A stretch of 64,000 nt of DNA from Gonium pectorale. Lineage: Eukaryota > Chlorophyta > Chlorophyceae > Chlamydomonadales > Volvocaceae. Below, one piece after another: positions 47,501-58,455 of this stretch. Under the pieces are notes generated by a model. That model saw nothing but the letters and a program-made list of their open reading frames with translations, did no database searches and was not told where the DNA came from. The stretch covers positions 1,958,429 to 2,022,428 of the forward strand of contig LSYV01000008.1 of assembly GCA_001584585.1 (NCBI GenBank). Direction: 5' to 3'. Positions within the stretch are counted from its first letter, which is position 1, and every line of letters begins with the position of its first letter. A program made the translations under genes and the position numbers.

Positions 47501-50500
47501 AGATGGTCAGGAGTGCGGAAAATGAGATGAGTTACTGTCAAAGTAGGCAAGGGGTCGGGTACACGTGGGCTCAGGGGTGGATTTGAGGGTCAGGCGCAAC
47601 CGGGAGTTGCCTTTGTATCGGTGGGCAACGCCCGTCTCCTTGCTATTGGTTGTTGCAACCTGTGCTCTTCAACGTGGGGCTCGGACTGAGCGGCACACAG
47701 TCCGTACGGCTAGCGGCAAGTAGCTACGCAGCATCTTCCCAGGCATCTGGTACCCAACCGCGCCGGCACCCGCTCACCCTTGTACACTCCGTGCTTGTCG
47801 CACAGTGCGTCGAACCGCGTATACAGTTCGTTGAGCAGGCGGACCACCTGGAGAGCCGTCAGCTGCGAGGCGACCTCGGTGTACGACACGATGTCTGAGA
47901 GCACGCGGGCGGGCGGGGGCAAGTGGGCGGGTGGTCGCAGCAGTCGAAATTGGCTTTTGACCAGCTCGGCAATTAGCAGTGAACTCATTGACAGTAGGGG
48001 ATCAAGAAGGTCCCTTCGCTCACCAGTGAAGAGGATGGTCACCGGCTCCAGGAACTCCTCGACCACGGTCGCCTCCCCGCGCTGCAGCTGACTAATCACC
48101 TGCGTGTGTGCGAAGAGCAGGAGGAGGCTGTAGAGGCGGAGTTCTAGGCCGTGTTCCTCCCTTCTTCATTCGTGGGTCAATTGCGCATACACGGAGAGAA
48201 GTTCATGACCCACAGGACCCGCACAGGTCATGGCCCCTGCGCACTTGCACCGATGCCGTGTGCCGCTACCTCGTGCATGGATCGTGCCGTACTGTGCCGT
48301 ACCGTGCAGCCAAGGCAGCTTAGTGTGAGTGCAAAGGCAACTGTGTGTCGCCTGCGCACTGCGGCACCTGACTTGAGACCCAGCCTGCACCGCCAGCAGC
48401 CACCTACGGCTTCGCCGGCGCAGCCTCGCACCTTCCGTGGCAGCATTGCGCTGAGCAACGCGTCGTGCCTCTCCCGCGCCACCAGCAGCCACGCCACCAA
48501 GGCCGAGACGATCACCGAGCCGACCACCGCCGCGGCTATGCAGGGATCGCGCCATGAGGGCACCCATCCACTCGCTGGCGCCACCTCCAGCACCCACATC
48601 AGGTTGAATCTGGTGATGGTCACCGAGATGGGCTCCTCCGGAGGCGGGTCGCTGGCAGCTATGACCGTGCCATCGTTTATGCCCTCCGCCAGCTGCCGCA
48701 GGCGGTAGCGGTAACCCTGGGCAGACAGAGACCGCAACTCCCCCTGCGCATGGATGGGGACGAGGGACAGCACGGGAAAGGCGTGTCAGCATCGGGCTCA
48801 TGTTGGGGCAGAACGCCACACCTGAAGTGTGAGCTGTGGTTGCTTGCGTTGCAGGAGGCTAGCTAGAAAGGGCGCCTAGGCGACAGTCAGTGGGCTATGT
48901 TTACCGGCGCGGCTCGCTGCAGCGGAGACAACAAGGCCCAAACAATGCCGACCATAGCCATCATAGGCCCCAAGCGCCCCACCCACAGCGGTGCCGACCC
49001 CCGAGACAGTGCAGCCCGGCGCGGCCACTCTCGCCAACACACCTCTATGCCATCCAGCGGGAGTACGCTTAAAGCCAGGCCCCACAGTTTCTTGCCCTCG
49101 GTGGGCAGCCAGCAAACGCCGGGCGGGCAGTCGTACGGCTGATGGCCGCAGCCCCAGTCGTACAGAGGGTCCGGCGCGGGGAGGAAGATGGTTCGGATGG
49201 CAACTGTGAAGGGCGTCAACAAGCCAGGCGGCGTAACCAACGGCAGCATACGTGCGCACTTCATGCGGCGTCACAGGCTGCGGTAGGGAAGTGTTATCGC
49301 GGTGCACGCAAGAAACGACTGCCCAGAGCGCAAGCGGACTAGCCCCCCGATCACAGGAGAACCTGTGCAGGCATGGCCAACGCGCCGGAAGTGCGCCATA
49401 CTCACACATGCCCCGAAAGCCCTCGAGCAGATTGTACGGCCCCACTATCAGGCTCTTGTCCCGCTGCCGTATTTGGTACAGCGTGTCGTTGCGGTACTGC
49501 GGTACTTGGAGCATGTCACGCCCGATCAGCAGCCGAGCAGACTCCCCGCTGACGGGCGGGTAGATATAGTTCAGCACGGCGGCGGGCAGCAGCTGAATCT
49601 GATACATCAGCTGCTTCTCGTCCTGCATATGGTCAGAGCCGGGGAGTTGAGCTTGTCAGCGGCAAGGGACGTGGGCCCACTGGCAAGGATAGGGGCACAG
49701 TGAACCCGTGGGCTGCGTGTAACAGCACATGTGTTGGCCGCCGATAAAGCTGGTGTGAAAGCGATTCGGCCCGTTTCTCCCACACAATGACACGTGCGCC
49801 TACACGGCCCCATTCGGCGCCATCACCCTAGCCCACTTAGATCACAGGGTCCTGCTCTGTCATTCGTCGCTTTTGCGCTATGTCATTTCTCAACTCTGAC
49901 ATTCCTCGCTGCGCCCCTTCCCCGCCCCTTCCCGCCGCTCCGCTTTCACGGTGCTTGTAGGTGCGACAACGGTAGTCAGCGGGTCAGGGGGCGGGGTGGG
50001 CCGGGGGCCGGGAGACATGCACCAGCCAGCATGCGATGCACGTAGGCCAGCCTAGGCGCATCCCGGCACGGCCTTGCACAAGGTCACCCCAGAGACAATT
50101 CTGGGCCGCATCGGGGCCTACGGTGGTGGGTGCCGCCGAACTAACATGCAGGGACACAACCCCTTCGACCGCCTCTGGAGCTGGGTCCTACAACAACGCC
50201 ATCACATACGCTCGTCGTATGCGTCGTTTCGTTTCAACACAATGACAAGTTGAGGGATGGTTGGCGAAGCGGAGCTCATTGCCACTGCGTTAGGGACTTG
50301 CACCTGCATCAATTACATTCACACTCCACGCTTGCTGTCCATAACACCTCGCACCGACTACCCCCAGCAAGGAGGCCCCGCACACACCTCTTCAAGAATG
50401 CTGCTTGAGAGGTTGTGGTAGTTGGAATCCAACTCCGAGCAGAGCGGCCGCTGGCCCACGTAAGTGGATAAAGACTTGACGACTGCGGATGGCGGCAGGT

Positions 50501-52165
50501 ACGAGTGTGATCAGCTGATATACAGCCTCAGACCCAGGCACAGCTGTGCCAGCAGCGCTAATCGAGAAGTTTTGCACAGATCACACAAGCTGGTCCAGAT
50601 TGTTACCCCGGGGAGCAACCCGGTTGTACCGCACAAAGGTCGTACACGCAACAGCAAGGGTGCACAGTGTGCATTGGTGCCATCGCCTGTAGGACAGGAG
50701 GTGCCTGGCCCCGCACCGAATGTGGCGACTTGGAGCCGGTCGGAAATGGCAGCAGCGGTGGACAGAGCGTCAGCTCGCTCAACGTACTCCTAAGACAGGG
50801 TACGGTGGGGGCGGGTCTTATATAGATGCTCCACATGTACACTTGGCAAGCTATGCAGCCTAGCGACGGAGTCCGGGCCTCGTCTTCTGTGCACCTTCGG
50901 TGGTGCTTGGAATAAGAGGCAGACGCAAGGCATGGCGGACTGATGAGAGGGCGAAACTCAAGCGGCTTGGCCAGGGTCGCCGCCCGTCGCGCACCTTACG
51001 CCGGTCCGCGACCTTGCTGCCCGAGTAAGCCGCCCCAAACACGCCCAGGGCACATAAGATCATGAGTACCAGAAAAGGCACAGCCGCCAATAGGGGCCGC
51101 CGTCGCGCCATGAGCCCGAAGACCTAATGGGGCGGGAGGACCAGTGGAGGGGCCGCTGATCAGGACGGGCAGGCGGGCTAGGTGTACACGGGACGGGACG
51201 GGGAGATGGGCCTGCGGAACGGAATGAACCGAATGCGTGGCAGCGCGCAGCTGAAACAGTGTACGTCGCCAGAACGCGCACGTGAGTCAGGCGCGGTGCC
51301 ACACTAACGCCCCACTGCCCGAAAAGAACAACACAAACAAGCTCGCAGACTGCCTTTCGCTAACTGCCTTTTGGCCGCTCCGTTTGCATCCCTCATGCAA
51401 CACACGCGGAGCCCGCACCTTCCAATGCATGCGCAGCCTGTGGACGGCACATGTGGGCCAGCACGCGCACGTCGCCTGATTCGAACCGCCGCTCGACGTG
51501 CCCACTAGGGTTGACTTCCGACGCGACAGCTCTGCGTCAGCGCCTGCGCTATCCGCAATGGCCGCCGCAGCCGCTGCCACCTCCGGCGCTACCTGGTGTC
51601 CGCTGGTCCCCCGGTCAGTGAAAGACTTCATTCTACTGGCCTGGCTCTGAACCCTGGATAGGTAGGGCTCTGAGTTCTGAGAAGGCCCCGTCTGCTGCGC
51701 CACTCGCGCCGGCGCCGCGTTGGTCGTGTGTGTCGGCTCCTGCGCCCGGGATGCCTGTGACCGCTGCGCCCAAGCCAACGCGTGTTCCATGTCACAGGGG
51801 TTACTGGGCAGCGGCAGGACATCGTCCGTCTCCTCGCCGCCGTAGTCTGTCGTCGAGGTGTCCTCGTCAATTCCCCCGAATCCGCCAAAACTGCGGCCGA
51901 GTGCGCTGCCCACCCGGCCGGCCACAGACGCTGGCTCCACCGCCGCCAAGGTCAGCGACGACTGCTCCGATGCCCATGGGCCCCCCTCCAGCACCATGCC
52001 TAGCTCCATTGCAAGGGACATGACTGTCTCCGGTCGCACCGTCCGCATTGGCACGGAAAGGCCGAGGGACGCATGATCCAGCGCCGCGTGCATTAACTGC
52101 CCTCCCAGAGCGCTGCTATGGCAGCGGAGGCTGACGGGCATAGAGACCTCAGGGGCCGCAGTCAT
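44600..52165 (-). CDS. CHASE-domain receptor guanylyl cyclase, copy 4
   Basis: Same architecture as copies 2 and 3. Exons: 52165-51419, 51123-50995, 50789-50717, 50482-50388, 49622-49406, 49203-49043, 48743-48432, 48099-48024, 47894-47778, 47399-47382 (18 nt), 46963-46887, 46746-46662, 46529-46476, 46087-46077 (11 nt), 45849-45322, 45148-44600; 1082 aa from the chosen ATG, and the frame is open further upstream. The N-terminal blocks MRTVRPETVMSLAMELGM and DDVLPLPSN are present. The CHASE/TM2 exon is 312 nt, two codons shorter than in copies 2 and 3, in frame. Catalytic residues: Asp604, Glu644, Asp648, Cys718, Asn725, Arg729. One exon reads MRVQIRVGLHSG where the others have MRVKIRIG(L/M)HSG. 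The C-tail, 182 aa, is the shortest of the five and may have lost its end through a late frameshift. A 444-bp repeat with an 11-bp target duplication lies in the intron at 49793-50236. Confidence 0.9.
49793..50236. mobile_element. Non-autonomous element of 444 bp, copy B (intron of cyclase 4)
   Basis: This homologue of 11828-12295 lies in a different intron, between exons 50482-50388 and 49622-49406. It is flanked by an exact 11-bp direct repeat, ACACAATGACA, at 49782-49792 and 50237-50247. That is a typical target-site duplication, so it arrived by transposition and not with the gene duplication. It has no open frame of interest. A SINE-like or MITE-like nature is possible; no pol III boxes or terminal inverted repeats were recognised. 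Confidence 0.75.
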
Positions 52166-53541
52166 GCAATTGGCCGGAGCACAGTAGTGGGCCAGGCATG
52201 GCTCCACGGCGCCGGTAACGGTACGAGGAACGTCGCGCGATATGAGGCCAGGTGCGCTGCAAGGTGGGGCAGCACACACGGATGTACGGCAAGTGTACAG
52301 CACATGGGTCTGCCGAATTCTATGCGTATGCACACCCCCGCCGATGCGCACAGTTAGTGTGGCACGTAGGGTCTTGCAGGCAGCCCTGTGACTTCCCGTC
52401 TATGGCGCGGCGCATAGTACGGAATTCGAGACATTGCATGAATTGGAGAACAGTGCATGAGCTGAGTCGCCGGTGGACCCTTGGGTCGCACCTTCGTGGC
52501 GGGCCAGCGTCCGGGCTGTAGTCCATCGCCGGAGGCGAATGGCATGCAACGCCAGCAGGCCAGCGAATTGCGCTGAACTGCAATGGAAATTTTTGGGCGC
52601 CGTCAACGGGAGCGCAGATGAACACTGCGGCTTGTCGGCGCGCAGCAATTGAAGCCGATAACACACGGTAACCTATCTGGCGAGTTCCTGTGCGCTTTCG
52701 CTTCCAGAACAACAAAACCTATGCGACAGCGCAAAGCCGACTGAGAACGCTCGCTGCCCGTGGCCGCAAGCCGCAAGCCACCGTGCACTGGTCCACATCT
52801 CCCTCCATCGACATTGATATGCATCTTGAACGCGCAGCACTATTCATAAACGCTGTCGTCGAGGACTACAACCGTCTACCTGGTCTAACCTTGGAGGTCC
52901 GCCTACCTTAATGTGGTGCTGCAATTGCTGTCATTGGCGGAGAAACTTCCCGCCAGCAGCTGCAGGTTACTGCGCCCGAAGCGAGTCGTCCGTCACGCAG
53001 TCTCAAGCGTCCCAAAAGAGGAATGAAATACTTAAAGGCATAACCTGATGCTATGTGTGATCAGATATAGCCTGTATTTCATGTCTGCACTCGAGTACTT
53101 CTTGAACAACGGTGTGCAGGTTTTTAACACGAGGCTATATACGTGTCACCGTGTAACATTTACAATGTTTGGCTCTAGGCATACAGCGGTTATGCATAAT
53201 AAGGCATACACGCGAGGTCTTGTACATATGCTGCTTACCCAAACTTTGTTATCATATAAAATCCATTATTTGCATCGTTTTCTTGGGGTGGACATGTACG
53301 GCATGGATTGGGAGGTCCATATGTGATGCGCGACAGCGCGTTTATCAGAGTATGCAATTGCTGTTACGCCTTCAGCTTGTTCGGGCAGCCTCAAGTAGTA
53401 CACAAGTGCTATCCGAACGCTTCATAAAATAACCTATTGGCTCTCCATTCCACTTGAGATAATATGCGGCCAAGCCCCAGCACGGGTTTAAAATTAGCTG
53501 TCTAGAACTGTCTAGCACTGTCTAGCACTGTCTAGCACGGG
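52166..53541. other. Intergenic region between cyclase 4 and the retrotransposon
   Basis: Upstream region of cyclase 4, where its promoter should lie. A 73-codon frame at 52690-52911 (+) has no recognised domain and was not called. The right end (53503-53541) holds a small tandem array of TGTCTAGCAC-like units in which the retrotransposon inserted. Confidence 0.5.
53503..53540. repeat. Short tandem repeat at the retrotransposon target
   Basis: About four units of a 10-bp motif (CTGTCTAGCA, with one CTGTCTAGAA variant) in direct order. Related TCTAGCACTGG units continue on the other side of the element near 56625-56650. Confidence 0.75.
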
Positions 53542-53730
53542 TGTTGAGCCTAGTATCCGATGTAAGTGCGAAGTGCTGGTAAGGAGCCAAGAGAAACCCA
53601 GGCACTGTATTCAGCTTACACGTGATAGACTAGTGAGCCTTGCGCCAGAGAGCAGATATACCCTCGACGTGTGCCGTACAACACACACACACGCGATAGT
53701 TCGATGGGGCTGACCGAACACTGATCAACA
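53542..53730 (-). repeat. LTR (outer, 3' LTR of the copia element)
   Basis: 189 bp, bounded by TGTTGA and TCAACA inverted termini, with ACGGG on its outer side. About 97% identical by eye to the LTRs at 54321 and 56411. Confidence 0.92.
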
Positions 53731-53747
53731 CTCCCACGCGGGCAGCC

Positions 53748-54270
53748 TCAGCGGACTCCCATGCCCTCGCGGCACTTCTGGAACTTGACCAACGGCAGCG
53801 CCTTCGTCAAGCAATCGGCAATCATTTCAGCCGTCTTGCAGTACTTGAAACGAACCTCCCCACGCACAACACGCTCACGTACGAAATGGTGCGTAACATC
53901 AATGTGCTTAGTGCGAGCAGACGACACGTGGCTCTCAACCAGCGTGAGGCACGCCTGGTTATTGCCCGCAATAGGCACAGCACCGACCACCATATCCAAA
54001 TCACGCATCAATTGCCTTAGCCACAGCGCCTCCTTTGTGGCATGCCCAGCGGCCATTTACTCCGCTTCCGCAGTGGACACGGCAACGGTGGGCTGGAGAC
54101 GACTGGACCAAGAAACAGCACCACCTCCACACAGAAACACGTAGCCCGTAATGGAGCGCCTGGTATCCAAGCATCCGGCGAAATCGGAATCGCTATACCC
54201 CACAAGCGGGGCATCGCCCGAATATGTAATGCCGTAGCTGGTGGTGCCCGCAATGTAACGCAACACGCTA
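53748..54270 (-). pseudogene. Copia RNase H end, duplicate fragment
   Basis: Encodes the C-terminal copia RNase H region ([18 protein letters not shown], then HATKEALWLRQLMRDLD, and HIDVTHHFVRERV). It is interrupted by TAA at 54057-54059 just after VSTAEAE. It ends at the 20-N gap. It repeats 54525-55049 with only about ten differences over LTR plus coding part, and shares the same stop. Confidence 0.9.
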
Positions 54271-54290
54271 NNNNNNNNNNNNNNNNNNNN
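54271..54290. other. Assembly gap (20 N)
   Basis: A run of 20 N inside the RNase H coding region, followed by 30 bases (54291-54320) not matched elsewhere in the window, then an LTR. Confidence 0.99.
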
Positions 54291-54320
54291 ACCAACAGCG
54301 AGCTTTATTCCGTATGTGCG

Positions 54321-54507
54321 TGTTGAGCCTAGTATCCGATGTAAGTGCGAAGTGCTGGTAAGGAGCCAAGAGAAACCCAGGCACTGTATTCAGCTTACAT
54401 GTGATAGACTAGTGAGCCTTGCGCCAGAGAGCAGATATACCCTCGACGAGTGCCGTACAACACACACACGCGATAGTCCGGTGGGGCTGACCGAACACTG
54501 ATCAACA
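54321..54507 (-). repeat. LTR (internal copy)
   Basis: 187 bp with the same TGTTGA/TCAACA termini. Its outer flank is not ACGGG, unlike the two outer LTRs, so it is not the edge of the same simple insertion. Confidence 0.9.
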
Positions 54508-54524
54508 CTCCCACGCGGGCAGCC

Positions 54525-56075
54525 TCAGCGGACTCCCATGCCCTCGCGGCACTTCTGGAACTTGACCAACGGCAGCGCCTTCGTCAAACAATCGGCAATC
54601 ATTTCAGCCGTCTTGCAGTACTTGAAACGAACCTCCCCACGCACAACACGCTCACGTACGAAATGGTGTGTAACATCAATGTGCTTAGTGCGAGCAGACG
54701 ACACGTGGCTCTCAACCAGCGTGAGGCACGCCTGGTTATCGCCCGCAACAGGCACAGCACCGACCACCATATCCAAATCACGCATCAATTGCCTTAGCCA
54801 CAGCGCCTCCTTTGTGGCATGCCCAGCGGCCATTTACTCCGCTTCCGCAGTGGACACGGCAACGGTGGGCTGGAGACGACTGGACCAAGAAACAGCACCA
54901 CCTCCACACAGAAACACGTAGCCCGTAATGGAGCGCCTGGTATCCAAGCATCCGGCGAAATCGGAATCGCTATACCCCACAAGCGGGGCATCGCCCGAAT
55001 ATGTAATGCCGTAGCTGGTGGTGCCCGCAATGTAACGCAACACGCTACGAGCAGCCTGCCAGTGCGCCTTAGTCGGACGCGACATATGCCTCGCCAGCGC
55101 TCCCACGGAATAGGAAATGTCCGGACGGGAGCAAACCGACAGGTAAAGCAGACTGCCAACCAGCTCGCTGTAGCGGAACACTGAGGTATCGAGAGCGTCA
55201 GACTGTGCTCCCTTTACCAGTACGGTACCCGGATCCAGTGGCACCGACTTGGCGTTGGCCTTGTCCAAACCATACTTCGCCACCAGCGTAGCCGCATACC
55301 GCTTCTGCGACAACTTCAACGCACGACGCACACGGTCACGCTCGATCTCATAGCCCAGAAAGAAACGGGCCTCCTCCATGTCACGCACATCAAACACCGA
55401 CTTCAGGCGTGACTTAATCTGCCGTACCGTGCTCAGGTGCTTCGCAGCAATGAGCAAATCATCCACATACACAAGCAGATACACATGATCTCCATTTCCT
55501 CCTTCATGAACAACGCGGGATCAGCCGCAGACGACTTAAACCCCATAGACTCCAACTCCCGACGCAGCCGCTCATACCAAGCGCGCGGTGCTTGGCGAAG
55601 ACCGTACAGCGACTTGCGCAGGTGACACGCATCGTTGGGACCACCCAGATTGTAGCCCGGGGGCTGTGCCACGTACACCTCCTCTTCCAACTCGCCGTTC
55701 AGGAAAGCCGTCTTGACATCAAGCTGGTGCAGCTCGAGGTCACGACTGGCCACCACCGACAGCAGCGCACGGAGGGAAGCGTGCTTGCTGACCGGCGCAA
55801 ACACCTCATCAAAATCGACACCCTGCTGCCGGCTGACCCCCCTCGCCACGAGACGCGCCTTATACCGCTCGATGTTGCCAGAAGCATCAAACTTGTACTT
55901 GTACACCCACTTCACGCTAACCGGCTTCACACCTTGCGGCAACGGTTTCAACTCCCACGTCTGGTTCTCGTACAGGGAAGCCATTTCCTCGTCCATCGCC
56001 CGTTTCCACATGGCAGAATCAGGACGTTTCATAGCTTCCTCATACGACAGGGGCTCCACGGGCAGCGCGGCTAGC
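54525..56075 (-). pseudogene. Copia reverse transcriptase and RNase H, disrupted
   Basis: The RT begins near LSYEEAMKRPDSAMWKRAM and has KWVYKYKFDASGNIERYKAR, VDFDEVFAPVS, LDVKTAFLNGELEEEVYV, KSLYGLRQAPRAWYERL and the catalytic YVDD. The RNase H follows to GMGVR and a TGA stop at 54525. Two lesions are visible: a one-base-type frameshift at about 55493-55506, just before YLLVYVDDLL, and a TAA at 54834-54836 after VSTAEAE. Its 5' side ends abruptly at about 56075 against sequence of the opposite orientation. Confidence 0.92.
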
Positions 56076-56077
56076 GT

Positions 56078-56408
56078 CAACCTTGCTAGCGCCACATGGG
56101 TGCTAGACTCCGGCGCTGCGGTACACATTACGCCGGAGGTGAGCACGCTGCACAAGTACCAGCCATACAAGGTGCCGCTGCCCATTGAGACCGCAAGCGG
56201 AGAGGTGTTCTATGGCGTGGGGATGGGAGAAGTGTATATGGAAGTGAAGGGCGAGAGGTTTCGTGAGTGCCCAGTGAAGGTGACTGAGGTGGTGTATGTC
56301 CCGGGCTTTACGCACCGCCTCCTGTCCGTGCAGCAGCTCACAAAGAAAGGTGTTGAGGTCACGTTCACCAGCAAATTCGCCTATCTCAGGAGGTATCGGG
56401 GCTCATAA
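56078..56408 (+). pseudogene. Copia protease/pre-integrase fragment, inverted
   Basis: The + strand frame reads WVLDSGAAVHITPE, the retropepsin active-site pattern DSGA followed by HI, then VTEVVYVPGFTHRLLSVQQL, typical of copia protease. It is antisense to the RT beside it, and its N-terminal zinc-knuckle part is absent. The last ~25 bases run into the leader and primer site of the element, so the real protease segment ends near 56385. Confidence 0.85.
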
Positions 56409-56410
56409 CC
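56398..56410 (-). promoter_or_regulatory. Primer-binding site of the copia element
   Basis: Directly inside the 5' LTR, the - strand reads GGTTATGAGCCCC. The + strand complement, GGGGCTCATAACC, has the form of a tRNA-Met anticodon arm with CAU in the loop. Drosophila copia is known to prime from an initiator-tRNA-Met anticodon-region fragment and not from the 3' end of a tRNA. Confidence 0.65.
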
Positions 56411-56605
56411 TGTTGAGCCTAGTATCCGATGTAAGTGCGAAGTGCTGGTAAGGAGCCAAGAGAAACCCAGCTACCCAGGCACTGTATTCAGCTTACACGT
56501 GATAGACTAGTGAGCCTTGCGCCAGAGAGCAGATATACCCTCGACGAGTGCCGTACAATACACACACGCGATAGTTCGGTGGGGCTGACCGAACACTGAT
56601 CAACA
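56411..56605 (-). repeat. LTR (outer, 5' LTR of the copia element)
   Basis: 195 bp with TGTTGA/TCAACA termini, followed by ACGGG. It carries a short insertion (CTACCCAG region near 56470) that the other two LTRs lack. Confidence 0.92.
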
Positions 56606-57552
56606 ACGGGTTAAAAAACTGCGGTCTAGCACTGGCTGCACTAGCACTGGCCGCACTGGCGCAAAGCATGACGTCTAACATAACAGCGCCACGGCGGCGG
56701 CGCCGGGCCTGCTGGCAGGTGAAATGTGCTAGGAGCAGCCGGGTAAGACAGCTGAGGCATTAGGCCATTTGCGTGCAAGTGCTGATGTGCGGCACCCATA
56801 TGTGCAAAGCGCCGGTGTAACGACTCACGCTGGGGAAAAGGCTACAGAACACTGTATGGCAGTATCTTGGGGTGTCCCGTATGGTGCCCTCAAGTAGCAA
56901 TAGGCAGTCCAGGACGGCGGCAAAAGAGTCTCGGGGTATCCTGCTTTACGCGGAGTACACGGATGTCCCGTCGGGCCCGGATGCCGTGGGCCCCCCTCCG
57001 TTCTGCATGTGTCTGTATGTGGAGACCACTTTACTCGTGCGTTCTACGAGGCTGCGCGAGTGCGGTAGCTGTGGCGTTGTGTCGTAGGCGACGTGTGGAC
57101 CGGCCCCTTTGTAACCGTACTGAGGGATTTGTACAGCCCCTTGACGTGACTGGCGCCGGAGCGGCTTCGTGCTGTGGCTGCCACGACGGCCCGCGCCCCA
57201 GGCACGCACGGCGCGGTGAAACGCGCACGCTGGGCACGCACCCACCCGGATACTGCACCAAGGTTGGCGGAGGGCACATGAAAAAACATGAAGTCTGTGG
57301 CCTCCTCGGGCCTAGCTCAGTGTCGACACGCGACGCAAGTAGCGGGTTGCGACCTAAGAACATCGGCATTCTGTGGAACTTGCCGGAGCGGCGCTGCACG
57401 ACGCCATAGCCCGCACAGTTGCGAACGGAAGGGCCGGCGCATGCATATATGGCATCGTTCATGAGCCCTTCACGCCGCGCGCCTCACCAGCCAGAGGATG
57501 AGCGAGCGATCCGGTACGGCGATGAAAAGGCGGGCCGTGGGTGCAGCCCCTT

Positions 57553-57573
57553 GGGTGAGGGTGAGGGTGAGGG
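57553..57573 (+). repeat. (GGGTGA)n tract, potential G-quadruplex
   Basis: Four GGG runs separated by TGA spacers in direct tandem, a pattern able to form an intramolecular G-quadruplex on the + strand. Confidence 0.7.
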
Positions 57574-57832
57574 TGTAGTGAACCGTAGGTAGCGGTTTGC
57601 TTGACGGCCCACACGACGGTGTGCCGCGGGTAGCTCACCCGCCTACGGCTGGCACTGCCGCTCGCGCACAGTGAGGCGCCGCGAGACGGCGGCAAATTCG
57701 TACGGCGTCCCCGCGGCTCATCATTTAGCCCAGCCCATCACTCGGACGCGGTGCATGGCGAGCACACTGCTACTCGGACTCCCCACGTGTCAACGCACAG
57801 AACAACGCTCTGCTTGGTACACACGGGTACAT

Positions 57833-57893
57833 CACACCCTCGGGTGTGTATGTCCGTAGAGGCTGCCTTCCCCGTTTCTGGTTCTCTTTTTTA
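57833..57893 (+). repeat. Dispersed T-rich repeat, copy 3
   Basis: It contains CCCTCGGGTGTGTATGTCCG, TAGAGGCTGCCTTCC and a run of six T, close to the copy at 42619-42705. Confidence 0.7.
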
Positions 57894-58455
57894 CTGGTAG
57901 CTGTCGTAGCTGGCGTAACATCTGTAACATCTGTAACATCTGGCAGCTGGCGCAGTTTTGCACGTAGTATCATGACAGACGCACGCACTTGTGCTGACCA
58001 TCCTGCGGTGCAAGGCCACAAGGTACAGGGCACGGGGCACAAGTCCGTCAAAGCCGGGAGGGCCCGGGACAAAATGCGAAGAGTAGATTGGGGTAAGGGT
58101 CATGATTCCCGATCACACCGGTCGGGTAACCGCTGGACCGGCGGACCGGCGGCGGTGACACCGTTCACACTCAGAAAGCACATCTAATCCCACCGGCTAA
58201 TTCTCAGTATCCTGGTAAGCTGGGCCCTCCGGGTTGCGGGAGACGTCGTCTCAACTGTTTCCGGGATGGCCCGTGTGCTCGACTTCGTCTCAAGCCATGT
58301 TTTCTTTTCGTTGAAAGGTTACAGGCGGAGAGGCGAGAAAGGGCGCAGACAATGGGAGGGACAGGCAGCCCTCCCATGATGAGAACCACCGAAACCCTGC
58401 CCTAAATACAGCGCACCACGGCAGCCATGACCAAACACCGACTTGTACCCAACGC

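Larger units (their letters stand above)
53542..56605 (-). mobile_element. Ty1/copia-type LTR retrotransposon, degenerate and rearranged
   Basis: The element is bounded by LTRs 53542-53730 and 56411-56605 and flanked by a 5-bp target duplication ACGGG (53537-53541, 56606-56610). Sense is the - strand: 5' LTR 56411-56605, primer site just inside it, RT and RNase H, purine tract, 3' LTR. A third LTR (54321-54507) and a second RNase H end lie inside, beside a 20-N gap. Most of gag and integrase is missing, and a protease fragment lies in the opposite orientation at about 56078-56385. The RT has a frameshift and the RNase H an internal stop, so the copy cannot act alone. LTR size and domain type recall Osser of Volvox carteri (from memory). 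Confidence 0.88.

Noticed and set aside
52690..52911. 73-codon + strand frame
   Set aside because: No homology recognised and no neighbouring exons; not supported as a gene.
53748..56408. An exapted host gene from the copia RT or protease
   Set aside because: Frameshift, internal stop, inversion and missing domains show a decayed element.
56867..57409. 180-codon + strand frame after the retrotransposon
   Set aside because: No domain, poor codon bias, no splice context, and comparable open frames on the opposite strand.
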